28,709 bases of DNA from a virus. A program made the translations under genes and the position numbers. Shown here piece after piece: positions 1-7,681 of this stretch. Below the pieces are notes generated by a model that did not search any database, had not been told where the DNA came from, and was given only the letters and a program-made list of their open reading frames with translations. The stretch is taken from the IMG/VR virus record IMGVR_UViG_3300042541_004432, positions 1-28,709 of that record. The stretch is one strand, 5' to 3'. How positions within the stretch are numbered: position 1 is the stretch's first letter; every line of letters begins with the position of its first letter.

Positions 1-1049
1 ATATTCTGTGGGATTGGAGTAATGGTCCAACCGTGAGAAACAATTTGAGTTCCCATAACTTCAATCTTCTTTCTTGTATGCCAAACTTTACCTGCATTTT
101 CATCTGATGTTAGCACTTTTAATAACTCAGTCATAAATGATTTGCGATAAGAAATCATATCATTGTCTGTAAATTCTTTTCCCGCCTTTACAGCATTAGC
201 TTCTAATCGTTCCTGTTCGTCGTCCCAAAATGATTGTGGACTTTCAACATGGTATTTTACGTTTATTGAGTTCTTAGATAAAGCTTTAAATATAATTGGA
301 GTTGCAGTACTTCTTCTTAGCCATTCTAACGAACCAAATAAAGGTGGAGTTGAATAGTTCTTATCTCCAAAAGTATATTGATTACTGTATATTGCTGATG
401 TTGGATTAGAAAAAGGATCATTGGTATCAAATAGAGGATATACTTTCATATTTATTAACGATTCAATTGTATTGAAATTATAATCAGTAACAACTATGTG
501 AGTTGGTTTATTATTAGTAGAAGTAACATGACATGCTAGTCTAGCCTCATTCATATCTATGTGTTCTAACTTAGCAACCGATGGCTTTCCTCCAATTCTT
601 GCAGCTTTATTTCTATATACTTTAGAAAACGCACCTTTCATATGTTCATAGTCAACAGCACATTTGTATAAGTAATCTTCATACTTCCATTGGTCTAACC
701 ATTGTTGAATAGTAGCATCTTTAACTAACATTCTAACTACAGCGTTATCTACTATTTCTTCTTTATATAGAAACGGACCGCTTCCAACATACATATTGAT
801 TTTCTTTTCTATGATTCCGGGAGCTGTACTATTTTCTTGCACAGCATGCTTAATGATCTTTGGTAAATTATCATTAGAACCATAAGGAAGTATTCTCCAC
901 TCACCAACTGTGAATGCATTATCTTGATAGTCTAACTCTTCTTTCCTAACCTTGAATGAATCAAACTCTCTAGGATTATTGGATAGTTCGTAAGTAAACC
1001 CAGTAGTTTCATTAGCTACTATTCCATGTCTGTCATACATTTCAATCAT
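1..1049 (-). CDS. Phage portal protein, 3' end cut by window edge
   Basis: The minus-strand frame is open from the ATG at 1049 to the left edge without a stop, giving about 349 visible residues. The N-terminal part has the portal-like stretch WRILPYGSNDNLPKII, followed by APGIIEKKINMYVGSGP and a Trp/Tyr-rich helical region. This resembles portal proteins of Bacteroidota phages, which form the dodecameric ring at the capsid vertex through which DNA passes. The ATG overlaps the TAA of the upstream 94-residue gene (TAATG), so the two are probably translationally coupled. Portal normally follows terminase, and here the next phage gene upstream is indeed the terminase operon, but a plus-strand insert separates them. 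The assignment rests on recalled family resemblance and gene order; no active-site motif exists to confirm it. Confidence 0.72.
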   Translation of the reverse strand, partial: MIEMYDRHGIVANETTGFTYELSNNPREFDSFKVRKEELDYQDNAFTVGEWRILPYGSNDNLPKIIKHAVQENSTAPGIIEKKINMYVGSGPFLYKEEIVDNAVVRMLVKDATIQQWLDQWKYEDYLYKCAVDYEHMKGAFSKVYRNKAARIGGKPSVAKLEHIDMNEARLACHVTSTNNKPTHIVVTDYNFNTIESLINMKVYPLFDTNDPFSNPTSAIYSNQYTFGDKNYSTPPLFGSLEWLRRSTATPIIFKALSKNSINVKYHVESPQSFWDDEQERLEANAVKAGKEFTDNDMISYRKSFMTELLKVLTSDENAGKVWHTRKKIEVMGTQIVSHGWTITPIPQN

Positions 1050-1333
1050 TATGTTTGTATTAATTGGTTATTAAATGTCATTAGTAATGGCAAATAGAAT
1101 TGTCTCTTATCTTCATTACTGCTGTAGTCTGTATAAGCAATGAGTAGGTTACTCTTATCTGATTGGTTAGACCTATAGCCTTTACGAATTAATCCTTTAT
1201 CAACTGTCTTTAAACCATCTGATGATTGTGTTTGCTCTGAATAAGTTATGTAACTGAATGAGAATGGTATGTTTAATGATGACATACGTCGCATTTGCTT
1301 GATAGCATCTCTTAACTTAATGGTTGCACTCAT
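1049..1333 (-). CDS. Small conserved phage protein upstream of portal
   Basis: This 94-residue protein starts MSATIKLRDAIKQMRRMS and contains IPFSFSYITY and, near its end, FYLPLLMTFNNQLI. Short proteins of this kind sit directly before portal genes in Bacteroidota phages, as I recall, but no function is known to me. It has no predicted membrane segment. It is the first gene after late promoter P1 (about 12 bases of leader), and its stop overlaps the portal start. It is probably a structural or head-assembly accessory; that role is inferred from position only. Confidence 0.7.
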   Translation of the reverse strand: MSATIKLRDAIKQMRRMSSLNIPFSFSYITYSEQTQSSDGLKTVDKGLIRKGYRSNQSDKSNLLIAYTDYSSNEDKRQFYLPLLMTFNNQLIQT

Positions 1334-1350
1334 TGTTTTATTTGTATGTG

Positions 1351-1388
1351 CAAGTTTAACAACTATACACTGGTTGTTTAAGACACAA
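1351..1388 (-). promoter_or_regulatory. Late promoter P1 (portal operon)
   Basis: On the minus strand the box TTGTGTCTTAAA occupies 1388-1377. The -7-like element TAAACTTG (7 of 8 to TAnnTTTG) occupies 1358-1351. The two starts are exactly 30 bases apart, the same spacing as at P2, P3 and P4. The start codon of the 94-residue gene follows 17 bases after the -7 element. Shared box and spacing are direct sequence observations; promoter function is inferred. Confidence 0.6.
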
Positions 1389-1435
1389 ATAACATCAATG
1401 TTTACAAGGCTTAACGGTTGGTTTGTTATTTGTGT
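1383..1435. repeat. 11-bp perfect inverted repeat
   Basis: ACACAAATAAC at 1383-1393 is matched by GTTATTTGTGT at 1425-1435 with a 31-base spacer. The left arm overlaps the upstream box of promoter P1, so it could be an operator or a structured leader for a transcript entering from the right. It may also belong to the mobile DNA of the moron next door. Confidence 0.5.
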
Positions 1436-1701
1436 AACGATTGCCTGTCGGTCATATTTCTATTTGAAAGGCACTTTTGCACGAGCATAAAGGTTTTTGA
1501 GCGTGGCGGGGTTAACTATCGTACAAACAAACCTTAAAACCTTTCGTTTTAGGTTTATTTACTGTTTTTGAGCTATTTATATTTTTTTTTTCATTTTTAT
1601 TTAAGTAAAAGCTGCTATTTGAGTTGTGTATTTTAACTTATTTAGAATCATTATATATTTATCATTATTATTTTAAAAAAGTGTTTTTCTTTTAAAAAAA
1701 G
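1389..1701. other. Non-coding stretch between moron gene and portal operon
   Basis: No convincing gene is present. The part at 1436-1515 is less AT-rich than the surroundings and includes GCACGAGC and GAGCGTGGCGGGG, a texture unlike the phage genes on either side. An imperfect hairpin lies at 1529-1556 (AAACCTTAAAAC, loop CTTTC, GTTTTAGGTTT, one bulged base). From about 1557 the sequence becomes poly-A/T rich up to the moron promoter. The stretch may be imported with the plus-strand gene. Confidence 0.5.
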
Positions 1702-1732
1702 TTGTCAAAATGAATACTTTTTATTATCTTTA
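1702..1732 (+). promoter_or_regulatory. Candidate promoter of the moron gene
   Basis: TTG at 1702 and TATCTTTA at 1725-1732 fit the Bacteroidota vegetative promoter (TTG near -33, TAnnTTTG near -7), with 23 bases between element starts. It differs from the phage late promoters in lacking the TTGTGTCTTAAA box. The coding start follows about 30 bases later. Confidence 0.5.
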
Positions 1733-1762
1733 AGTATTGAAAATCAATTAAATATATTAATT

Positions 1763-2179
1763 ATGAACACAAAAACAGAAGAAAAAAAAGTAATTGCAAG
1801 TGCAAAAATTGAGGAAAAAAACCCAGTCGCACAAAATGGAAATTCTACCAATGTAGATAAAAATGTTGCTGTAATCGCAATGATTGAAAAGTTCAAACCC
1901 GAACCACCTAAGACAGCAGAGGAAAGAATCGAAAAAAGCAAACAGTTTGAAGCAATTTCGAAAAGGTTTACACAGCTAAAGGAAAAATCTCAAGAACTTT
2001 TGATGTTTGAAGCTGGAAACGACAAACTAAAAGCTAAGATTATTTTTGAAAATCAAGCAGGCTTTAAATTTGAGATTCAAAATTCTAATGTTATTGAAAA
2101 ATTGAAAGATTGCGCAAAAGATGAATTATCGATTTTATTAAATGAAGTTGATAACGAAATTATGACTTTTCAAATGTAA
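1763..2179 (+). CDS. Moron: small charged protein of Bacteroidota mobile elements
   Basis: This 138-residue protein has a low-complexity Lys/Glu/Asn-rich N-terminus (about 1-45), a helical charged segment KTAEERIEKSKQFEAISKRF (about residues 51-70), and a C-terminal part with AKIIFENQAGFKFEIQNSNV followed by another helix. I recall similar short proteins on Bacteroidota plasmids and integrative elements; their function is unknown to me. It is the only plus-strand gene between the terminase and portal operons, both minus-strand. It carries its own promoter (1702-1732) and terminator (2188-2217), which is the classic layout of a moron. It is soluble, with no signal peptide or membrane segment. 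Confidence 0.75.
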   Translation: MNTKTEEKKVIASAKIEEKNPVAQNGNSTNVDKNVAVIAMIEKFKPEPPKTAEERIEKSKQFEAISKRFTQLKEKSQELLMFEAGNDKLKAKIIFENQAGFKFEIQNSNVIEKLKDCAKDELSILLNEVDNEIMTFQM

Positions 2180-2187
2180 ACCAAACA

Positions 2188-2217
2188 AAAAGCCCTACTG
2201 TCGAGGGTAGGGCTTTT
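2188..2217 (+). terminator. Rho-independent terminator of the moron gene
   Basis: An 11-bp stem AAAAGCCCTAC / GTAGGGCTTTT with an 8-base loop starts 8 bases after the stop codon. It ends in a T-run on the plus strand. Confidence 0.85.
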
Positions 2218-2269
2218 ATAAATCAATTAAATAATATACGCCATGAAACGCAAAAATTTAGAATCCAAA

Positions 2270-2333
2270 ACTTGGATATTTAGCGGCAATTGCTTGTTGT
2301 GATTATATCATGCTTGATGGCGATTTTTCATCG
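2270..2333. repeat. 64-bp exact inverted copy of protease-gene segment
   Basis: This stretch equals the reverse complement of 10262-10325 at every base. In the source gene the segment encodes about residues 150-170 of the S49-type prohead protease, directly after the catalytic Ser149 codon. Here it is not in a gene. The match stops abruptly at both ends: the base before 2270 differs, and at 2333 it joins the second copied segment. Confidence 0.95.
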
Positions 2334-2391
2334 TTGTTTTCCTGAAGTAGTAAACTCTTTTATTTGATCTATATGCGTAATCTCTTCACCT
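2333..2391. repeat. 59-bp exact direct copy of an early-gene segment
   Basis: This stretch equals 17959-18017 at every base. In the source it encodes residues of the 88-residue small membrane protein (GEEITHIDQIKEFTTSGKQ). The base at 2333 (g) fits both copied segments, so the joint has 1 bp of overlap. The distal end fuses into the 3' end of the small gene downstream of terminase, supplying its last codons in a different frame. Confidence 0.95.
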
Positions 2392-2563
2392 GAATTCGTT
2401 TCATTGCTTCAAAATGATTTTCATTATTAGCTTTCTCCACTTGTTTGATAATGTGAATATAAGGAGATACTACTTCATTATATTTTTGTAGAAATGTTTC
2501 TTTTGCCATTTCTCTGGCTTGTTCTAAAACTAGAAGGTTTTGAATTGGTTTAGTTTGCGACAT
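2369..2563 (-). CDS. Small gene after terminase, 3' end replaced by copied DNA
   Basis: The protein is 64 residues from the ATG at 2563 (MSQTKPIQNLLVL). A longer reading from 2605 would need a TTG start inside the terminase stop region, so I prefer the ATG. The protein is helical and charged, with KETFLQKYNEVVSPYIHIIK in the middle; its function is unknown. Its last seven codons and stop (QVKRLRI) lie inside the 59-bp segment copied from 17959-18017, apart from the first base, so the original C-terminus has been lost. It is either a truncated gene still read to a chance stop or a gene remnant. Confidence 0.55.
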   Translation of the reverse strand: MSQTKPIQNLLVLEQAREMAKETFLQKYNEVVSPYIHIIKQVEKANNENHFEAMKRIQVKRLRI

Positions 2564-2597
2564 ACTTAATTTATTTATACAAATGTAGTAATTATTT

Positions 2598-4301
2598 TTA
2601 TACAACTTCTGGGCCCATACTTCCTTTAGAAGATTTTTTTCTGAATGAAGCTTTTACCCATTCTGGTCTGAAGAATAAATATTTAACGGCATCACTTAAA
2701 TTTGTTGATGTTATAAGCTTTTTAATGTCTTTTGAGCGTTCAGCTCCTTTATCTTTATAGATCCTTTTCTTTCCTTTTTTGTCTATTCCTTCTTTTGTTT
2801 TGGCGTTTTCCAATGATATTTTTACATTTTTACATCCAAAAATGCATATTTTTAATTGTGGTAAATCTTTATTATCACCACGCATAATATTACGCATTAA
2901 ATTGTATTCCTCTTCTTGAAATATAGTTGCTTGACCTTTACTTATCAATTTTACTTCCCATCCTGTTTTGGTTCCGTCTTGATTATATTCCAAATAGTTT
3001 TGAAGTTCTGTGGCCATATCTCTATTAATATCTTCATATGAATTACCCGAACGATCATAATACATATTAATTTTTTTAAATTTATGATCACAATAGAATG
3101 ATAAAAATTTATTAGCAAGCTCACGCATTCCATGTGGAGGAATAGTATAAAACTCTTTAAATAAATAAGCTGTATTCCCATTTACTTGACCAGTCACCAT
3201 ACTACACATATTACCAAAGTCAATTCCAATGTCTATTGCCTTGGAATGATAAAGATATTTTTGTGCCAACGAACTTTCTTTCCAAACTTCATCCAATGAG
3301 AAATTTTTATAATAATCGGTAATAATTCCGTCATTATAAAAATGATGATCTCCAAGATTTACATAGAAACGTTCCCCTTTTTTTAACTTATTAGGAAATC
3401 CTCCAATAGCTGTTTTGAATTCTTCTGGTCCTAAATCGTCTAATATATCTTTAAACCAATCTACATTTAAGAAATCGGCATTTACATAAGAAGAAACTAC
3501 TTTAAAAAAGGTTAAATTTTTTCTAGCTTTTTTCCAACGCACATCCCATCTAGCTATAGCCTTTTCAATATTCTTTACTTTTTGAGCATTTCCAGCGCGC
3601 TCTTCATTTCTTTTTTCTATTTGAAGTTCATTTATAACTGAGCCTATTTTAAAAGCTAACTCACAACGTTTGGAATCCATTTCAACAGCTCTATCTAAAA
3701 TCCAATCGTGTTCACCTTCTGATGAATTTGGCATATCGGTTGTAAATGTCTTACCACGATAATAAATGGAATTTGAAAATTTTAAAAAACCACGTAAAGC
3801 AGGAGTAAGCTTTTTAATTTTATCAAATGGTAAGTATTTAGTCTCATCACCAAAAATATGTTGGTAGGAATTACCAGCAGCTCCTGAAGCTTGATCCATA
3901 GATATCAAGTTAACAAAACAGCCATTAAAAATAGAAATCGTATGTTTATACTGATTAGGAGCTTTGTATGGTTTAGCAAATGTTATTGGTGGAGCTACGT
4001 CAATTACATAATGAATTCCTTTAACCCATCCTTTTCGCTCAAATCCTTCAAATAGAGCATCTACTATGTTTTTTTTTGCATTTACGTAGGTATCAGCTAC
4101 AATAGCCAAATAAGATCCTGGCATATCATAGCAAACATCGATAAATCTTTCGGCAAGGATATCAGATGTTTTAGCAGAACCCCTACCTGCAATTAGCCAT
4201 AAGTCCTTCGGGCTAATCATATCAACTACCATTCTTATCCAAGTAGCAAAATGTAAACTAGCGTCAGTATCTTTAACGTTTATCGCGGACTTCCTGCTCA
4301 T
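2598..4301 (-). CDS. terL: Terminase large subunit
   Basis: The 567-residue protein is the ATP-driven DNA-packaging motor and headful or site-specific nuclease that docks on the portal. The N-terminal ATPase has a Walker A-type loop AGRGSAKT at 38-45 and a Walker B-like IFGDE at 149-153. The C-terminal RNase H-like nuclease has GIDFG with Asp361 and YYDRSGN with Asp416, and near the end NLSDAVKYLFF. Length and domain order are normal for TerL. The start overlaps the 3' end of the upstream 210-residue gene by 29 bases. It is the last large gene of the packaging operon driven by P2. Confidence 0.93.
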   Translation of the reverse strand: MSRKSAINVKDTDASLHFATWIRMVVDMISPKDLWLIAGRGSAKTSDILAERFIDVCYDMPGSYLAIVADTYVNAKKNIVDALFEGFERKGWVKGIHYVIDVAPPITFAKPYKAPNQYKHTISIFNGCFVNLISMDQASGAAGNSYQHIFGDETKYLPFDKIKKLTPALRGFLKFSNSIYYRGKTFTTDMPNSSEGEHDWILDRAVEMDSKRCELAFKIGSVINELQIEKRNEERAGNAQKVKNIEKAIARWDVRWKKARKNLTFFKVVSSYVNADFLNVDWFKDILDDLGPEEFKTAIGGFPNKLKKGERFYVNLGDHHFYNDGIITDYYKNFSLDEVWKESSLAQKYLYHSKAIDIGIDFGNMCSMVTGQVNGNTAYLFKEFYTIPPHGMRELANKFLSFYCDHKFKKINMYYDRSGNSYEDINRDMATELQNYLEYNQDGTKTGWEVKLISKGQATIFQEEEYNLMRNIMRGDNKDLPQLKICIFGCKNVKISLENAKTKEGIDKKGKKRIYKDKGAERSKDIKKLITSTNLSDAVKYLFFRPEWVKASFRKKSSKGSMGPEVV

Positions 4302-4905
4302 TGTTAAATAGTTTTATAGGTTCAATTGCCGCATCTTGTTTTAATAGTAATTTTTCAGATTCTGAAAGTTCATCAAGTTCATCAATTTGTTTTGCTAATT
4401 CCAAACGGTTAATTTTTGGTTGACCTAAAAATTCAGGATCCATCGCAAATATTTTAATAGGTTTTTGAAATAATTCTTTTGGAAGTTGTGGAGGATCAAC
4501 TAAGTCTAGTTGACGCATTTTACCAGCACGCTCATATATTCTACTAGCTCTATCAAAATCCTCTGGAGTTTTTGCGGTTAATTCTGTAGCTGTAGCAAGA
4601 TTTTCCATTCTTTCAGCATATATATTTCTATATACATCTTTTGAAACATTACTGCTTTTATAGAAATACTCACGCATTTCATCATATAGTTGTTTGGCTT
4701 TATATCTTGAAAAGCCATCTACTAGTATTAAATGTTTGAGTATTGCTTCTTCAGTTCCATAATGCAAACGGCGCTGATGCATGCCATGAATTTTATCTAA
4801 AAGCTGTAGATAATAAACAACATCTTCTGGAGCATCTTTGACATCTCCATTTTCCATAAAGATGTAAATATCTTGTAAATCAATATCGTCTAAATTAATC
4901 TTCAT
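4273..4905 (-). CDS. TerL-associated protein, putative small terminase component
   Basis: The 210-residue protein has HGMHQRRLHYGTEEAILKHL and GFSRYKAKQLYDEMREYFY near residues 40-90, RNIYAERMENLA around 93-104, and a conserved-looking PPQLPKELFQKP segment around 138-149. I recall proteins like this directly upstream of TerL in many Bacteroidota phages, where a small terminase or packaging adaptor would be expected. The first half is helical with an HTH-like portion. It overlaps TerL at one end and the 110-residue gene at the other, so it is part of a tightly coupled unit. The small-subunit role is inferred from position. Confidence 0.6.
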   Translation of the reverse strand: MKINLDDIDLQDIYIFMENGDVKDAPEDVVYYLQLLDKIHGMHQRRLHYGTEEAILKHLILVDGFSRYKAKQLYDEMREYFYKSSNVSKDVYRNIYAERMENLATATELTAKTPEDFDRASRIYERAGKMRQLDLVDPPQLPKELFQKPIKIFAMDPEFLGQPKINRLELAKQIDELDELSESEKLLLKQDAAIEPIKLFNNEQEVRDKR

Positions 4906-5227
4906 AAAATAGAATTCTTTTTTTTACTTGTTCAACTTCTTGAGCATTACATATTTTTTGATACTCTTGTGCTGCAGTAATATTTCCCGTTTGAGCAGTT
5001 GCTAGTAATTTTTCATGAATTAGAAACTTGCTTTCTAATTTTCCACGAATGATATTGAATTTAAGTTTTGAGTTTTCAGCTTTTAATGCTTTTTCAAATT
5101 CTAAATAGTCAATTTCAAGATAAACAGCTATTTGTGCATTAGTATAATTTAATGCAGATAAAGCAGCAATTGTCTCAAATTGTTCATCTGATAACATTAA
5201 TGGATTAAAAAGAACTATTTGTGTCAT
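4895..5227 (-). CDS. Small HTH protein of the packaging operon, possible small terminase
   Basis: The 110-residue protein has an N-terminal helix-turn-helix-like region (SDEQFETIAALSALNYTNAQ, then IAVYLEI, about residues 13-39). A helical C-terminal half containing ATAQTGNITAAQEYQKI follows, the kind of pattern seen in DNA-recognising small terminase subunits. It overlaps both neighbours by a few bases, including a 4-base overlap with the PLD-like gene. It and the 210-residue protein are the two candidates for the DNA-recognition subunit. Confidence 0.55.
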   Translation of the reverse strand: MTQIVLFNPLMLSDEQFETIAALSALNYTNAQIAVYLEIDYLEFEKALKAENSKLKFNIIRGKLESKFLIHEKLLATAQTGNITAAQEYQKICNAQEVEQVKKRILFYED

Positions 5228-5823
5228 TTTAATTTTGCGTTAGTAAACATTTCTTTTCTGAATTGGTAAACTCCTTCTGAATTAATAAATACATATTGCT
5301 CATATAGTGCATTTTCGCTCCAATTACCAGAACCTTCTATACAATAGAAATTTGTTTCTGTTTTTATTAAAGTTACCTTGGAATGATTCCAGGTATATTG
5401 AACTTTAATATTTGGACGATTATTAACCAGTGATGATAATAAATCAAAAGTTTTTGGATTAAGTTTTCGTAATCCATCTGATATCATGAGTGTAATTTGC
5501 TCAATTATTCCAGCATCATGTAGCTCAATTAGTGATTCTACTACTCTAATATTTATTGAGTATGTAGATGCATATAATTCTTTTATTCCTTGCATTTTAG
5601 CAATTATTGGAATGAAAGTAAAGGCATTAAAGGAGTTATCCGTTTGTAAAAAGAATATTTCCTCTGGAGTTGGAAGTCTTAATAAATCTTCCGATAATTT
5701 TGTGATTTTTTGATAATGATGATTGAGATATTTTGAAATGAATAATTCAGAAGCGTTACTTTCTAACGCCTCTGAATTTTCTTTTTTTGTTGGTATTTTG
5801 AAAAATTTACTTTCCAGCAGCAT
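5224..5823 (-). CDS. Phospholipase D-like (HKD) family protein
   Basis: The 199-residue protein has a single HKD-type motif: NHSKVTLI with His147 and Lys149, then GSGNWSENA at 164-172. Only one motif is present, so an active form would need two subunits to build the site, as in small PLD-family nucleases. The N-terminal half has no recognised motif. It overlaps the upstream gene by 17 bases and sits in the packaging operon, so a nuclease or phosphodiester role in DNA packaging or head assembly is plausible but unproven. The Asp of the canonical HxKxxxxD is not obvious, so activity may be altered. Confidence 0.65.
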   Translation of the reverse strand: MLLESKFFKIPTKKENSEALESNASELFISKYLNHHYQKITKLSEDLLRLPTPEEIFFLQTDNSFNAFTFIPIIAKMQGIKELYASTYSINIRVVESLIELHDAGIIEQITLMISDGLRKLNPKTFDLLSSLVNNRPNIKVQYTWNHSKVTLIKTETNFYCIEGSGNWSENALYEQYVFINSEGVYQFRKEMFTNAKLK

Positions 5824-6715
5824 CCAATTTTGCTTTTATTAGTTCTTTTTCTTCTTTCCAAGAATCAACTTTTTGTTGATACTTTTCTTTGTCTTTATCA
5901 TTTTTTGCAGTTTCAACATTCTTTATATCACGACGGATATAATTCTCCAATAACGTTTGACGCTTTGAAGCATCAGCAATACTCATTTCATCAACTTCAT
6001 TTTTTACTCTATTTTTAAAGAAAACTGGATGAATTCCAAGAACCTTTCCATTGTCTCTATAAGAAACTAACTCATCATAGATGGTTTGTTCCATTGTAAA
6101 GTTTTGAACTGCCTTTTTTGCTATTTCAAAAATTACTTCATTGGAAATAGTTTGCGCTTCAAAATGCTCTTTTCCTTCAATTAAAGGAAGCACAACTCTA
6201 TCAATTAATTCTTTGTGAGCATCACAGAATTCGTTATAGTGTGTGAATTTATCAGTAACTAAAGCTTTTAATTCTGTTGGGGTTTCAACATTATTTAAAA
6301 ACGGAAATTCATCACGGAATTTTATAGCTTCTTTAACATCGTCTGGCGCTCCTTCAAAAGCTTTTAATGTTTCGGCTAAAGCTTCATTATCTTGTTTTAA
6401 AATAATTGGTTCTATCACATAAATTTCAGCATCAAATGAAGCTTCAATTTTTTCTTTAAATACATTTTCAACTTTTACAGTTACTGGTTTTGCTTTTTTA
6501 ATTTCGATTTCTGAAATACTATAGAGTTTTCTTAACTCATACTTTACCGTTTCTAAAGATGATTTTGAAAAACCAACACGATTTAAATGTGTCATTTGAG
6601 AAATTAATCTTCCTGGAGCTTTACTAAATATAGCAAACAACTCGTTGTACAAAAGATTTTCTTTCATACTAGAATCAGCCAATAGTGCTAATACTTCTTC
6701 TTTTTGTGATTTCAT
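5807..6715 (-). CDS. Unknown phage protein, first gene of packaging operon
   Basis: I take the ATG at 6715 (MKSQKEEVLALL), giving 302 residues. A longer frame to 6820 would need a TTG start inside the upstream terminator and would place the promoter within the gene. The N-terminal part contains ENLLYNELFAIFSKAPG. The rest is helical and charged, with a Lys-rich C-terminal coiled region (about 250-300). I recall related proteins beside PLD-like and terminase genes in Bacteroidota phages but no function. It is the first gene downstream of late promoter P2. Confidence 0.7.
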   Translation of the reverse strand: MKSQKEEVLALLADSSMKENLLYNELFAIFSKAPGRLISQMTHLNRVGFSKSSLETVKYELRKLYSISEIEIKKAKPVTVKVENVFKEKIEASFDAEIYVIEPIILKQDNEALAETLKAFEGAPDDVKEAIKFRDEFPFLNNVETPTELKALVTDKFTHYNEFCDAHKELIDRVVLPLIEGKEHFEAQTISNEVIFEIAKKAVQNFTMEQTIYDELVSYRDNGKVLGIHPVFFKNRVKNEVDEMSIADASKRQTLLENYIRRDIKNVETAKNDKDKEKYQQKVDSWKEEKELIKAKLDAAGK

Positions 6716-6749
6716 AATTATACTGTTTTTTATCTTTTTTAAGTGAATA

Positions 6750-6787
6750 CAAATATTGCACGTGCAATTTTTTGATTTAAGACACAA
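6750..6787 (-). promoter_or_regulatory. Late promoter P2 (packaging operon)
   Basis: TTGTGTCTTAAA at 6787-6776 and AATATTTG (7 of 8 to TAnnTTTG) at 6757-6750 have starts exactly 30 bases apart. The intervening DNA holds a perfect 14-bp palindrome ATTGCACGTGCAAT at 6755-6768, a possible operator. The upstream box overlaps the T-run of the terminator that ends the head operon, so the end of one operon and the promoter of the next are packed together. Confidence 0.6.
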
Positions 6788-6816
6788 AAAAAAGCGGACA
6801 AAATTTGTCCGCTTTT
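6786..6816 (-). terminator. Terminator after the head operon
   Basis: A 13-bp stem AAAAGCGGACAAA / TTTGTCCGCTTTT has almost no spacer in the centre. It is followed on the minus strand by a run of T. It lies 25 bases after the stop of the 275-residue structural gene. Confidence 0.85.
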
Positions 6817-6840
6817 CCAACTAAATCAATTATAAAAACT

Positions 6841-7668
6841 CTAACTACGAGACATTTCAATTAAATAAACTGTAGCTCCAGCATCAAATACCTGAAGATG
6901 AATTACAGAATCTTTTACAGCAACCCACGGCGTTCCGTTATCTAAAAGAACAGTTACTGGTCCAGAAACACCACCTGAAAGAGTTGCTGGTTCAGAACCG
7001 CCACCTCCAATTAATGAAATTACTTTCTTATGAGTAATATCAGTAGAAGTTATCGTAACATCAGTATCTGCTACAGTTACAGCTGGTAATTGATAAACAA
7101 ATCCGCTAGCTTCAGCTAAAACTAAACTTGTATCTGGAGAAACTGCATTTTCTGCAAAACTCAATTCTCCTTCGTAGAATTTAGATACATGTCTATCTCT
7201 TCTTCTTTGCTCAAAAACTAGAGTATGTTTTACTCCAGAATTATCATCAATGAATTCTGGTTTCAAGTACAATGGATTGCACTTTAAACCAACAACTTTA
7301 CGTTTATTAGTATTACAATCTAAATCATAAACAATAATTACAGGTTCTTCCAAATTATTTTGGATGTACTCATTAATAGCAAGTTCATCACCTGGGTGAG
7401 TTCCTTCTATCGTTTTAGTCAACCCACCTGCATCAGGATCTCCATCATATTTATGAGATACTTTTTGTGAAGCATCTGTTAAATAAATTCTTTCAACTTT
7501 TGCACCTAATTTTAAAACTATATTACCAACTAGTTTTACACCATTTTCATCAGTATCTGGAAAAGCTAATATATCAGCTACATGTATTACAGATGCATTT
7601 GGATTTTTTCCTGTTGGTGCCCCAGCTCCTGCAGCTGGTCTTGGCACCGATTTTCTAAATGTTGTCAT
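6841..7668 (-). CDS. Putative structural protein downstream of capsid
   Basis: The 275-residue protein has a Pro/Gly/Ala-rich N-terminus (residues 1-25), a mixed alpha/beta middle, and a C-terminal beta-rich region with Gly-rich GGGGSEPATLSGGVSG. It ends VYLIEMSRS. That ending resembles the repeated beta domain of the adjacent capsid protein (AIELSR). It lies 13 bases after the capsid gene and before a strong terminator, so it is the last gene of the head operon. Candidate roles are head decoration, head completion or a surface beta domain; no motif decides between them. Confidence 0.6.
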   Translation of the reverse strand: MTTFRKSVPRPAAGAGAPTGKNPNASVIHVADILAFPDTDENGVKLVGNIVLKLGAKVERIYLTDASQKVSHKYDGDPDAGGLTKTIEGTHPGDELAINEYIQNNLEEPVIIVYDLDCNTNKRKVVGLKCNPLYLKPEFIDDNSGVKHTLVFEQRRRDRHVSKFYEGELSFAENAVSPDTSLVLAEASGFVYQLPAVTVADTDVTITSTDITHKKVISLIGGGGSEPATLSGGVSGPVTVLLDNGTPWVAVKDSVIHLQVFDAGATVYLIEMSRS

Positions 7669-7681
7669 TTATATAATATAA

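Noticed and set aside
163-357. Plus-strand open frame inside the portal region.
   Set aside because: It lies opposite the portal coding frame and has no promoter or family likeness.
1269-1490. Plus-strand hydrophobic open frame overlapping P1 and the 94-residue gene.
   Set aside because: It is opposite a better-supported gene and its composition reflects AT-rich antisense DNA.
2270-2391. Two phage-derived fragments side by side, reminiscent of CRISPR spacers.
   Set aside because: No repeats flank or separate them, lengths of 64 and 59 bp are too long, and no Cas gene is present.
5807-6820. Longer form of the packaging-operon first gene from 6820.
   Set aside because: It would begin at TTG inside a terminator and run through promoter P2; ATG 6715 is preferred.
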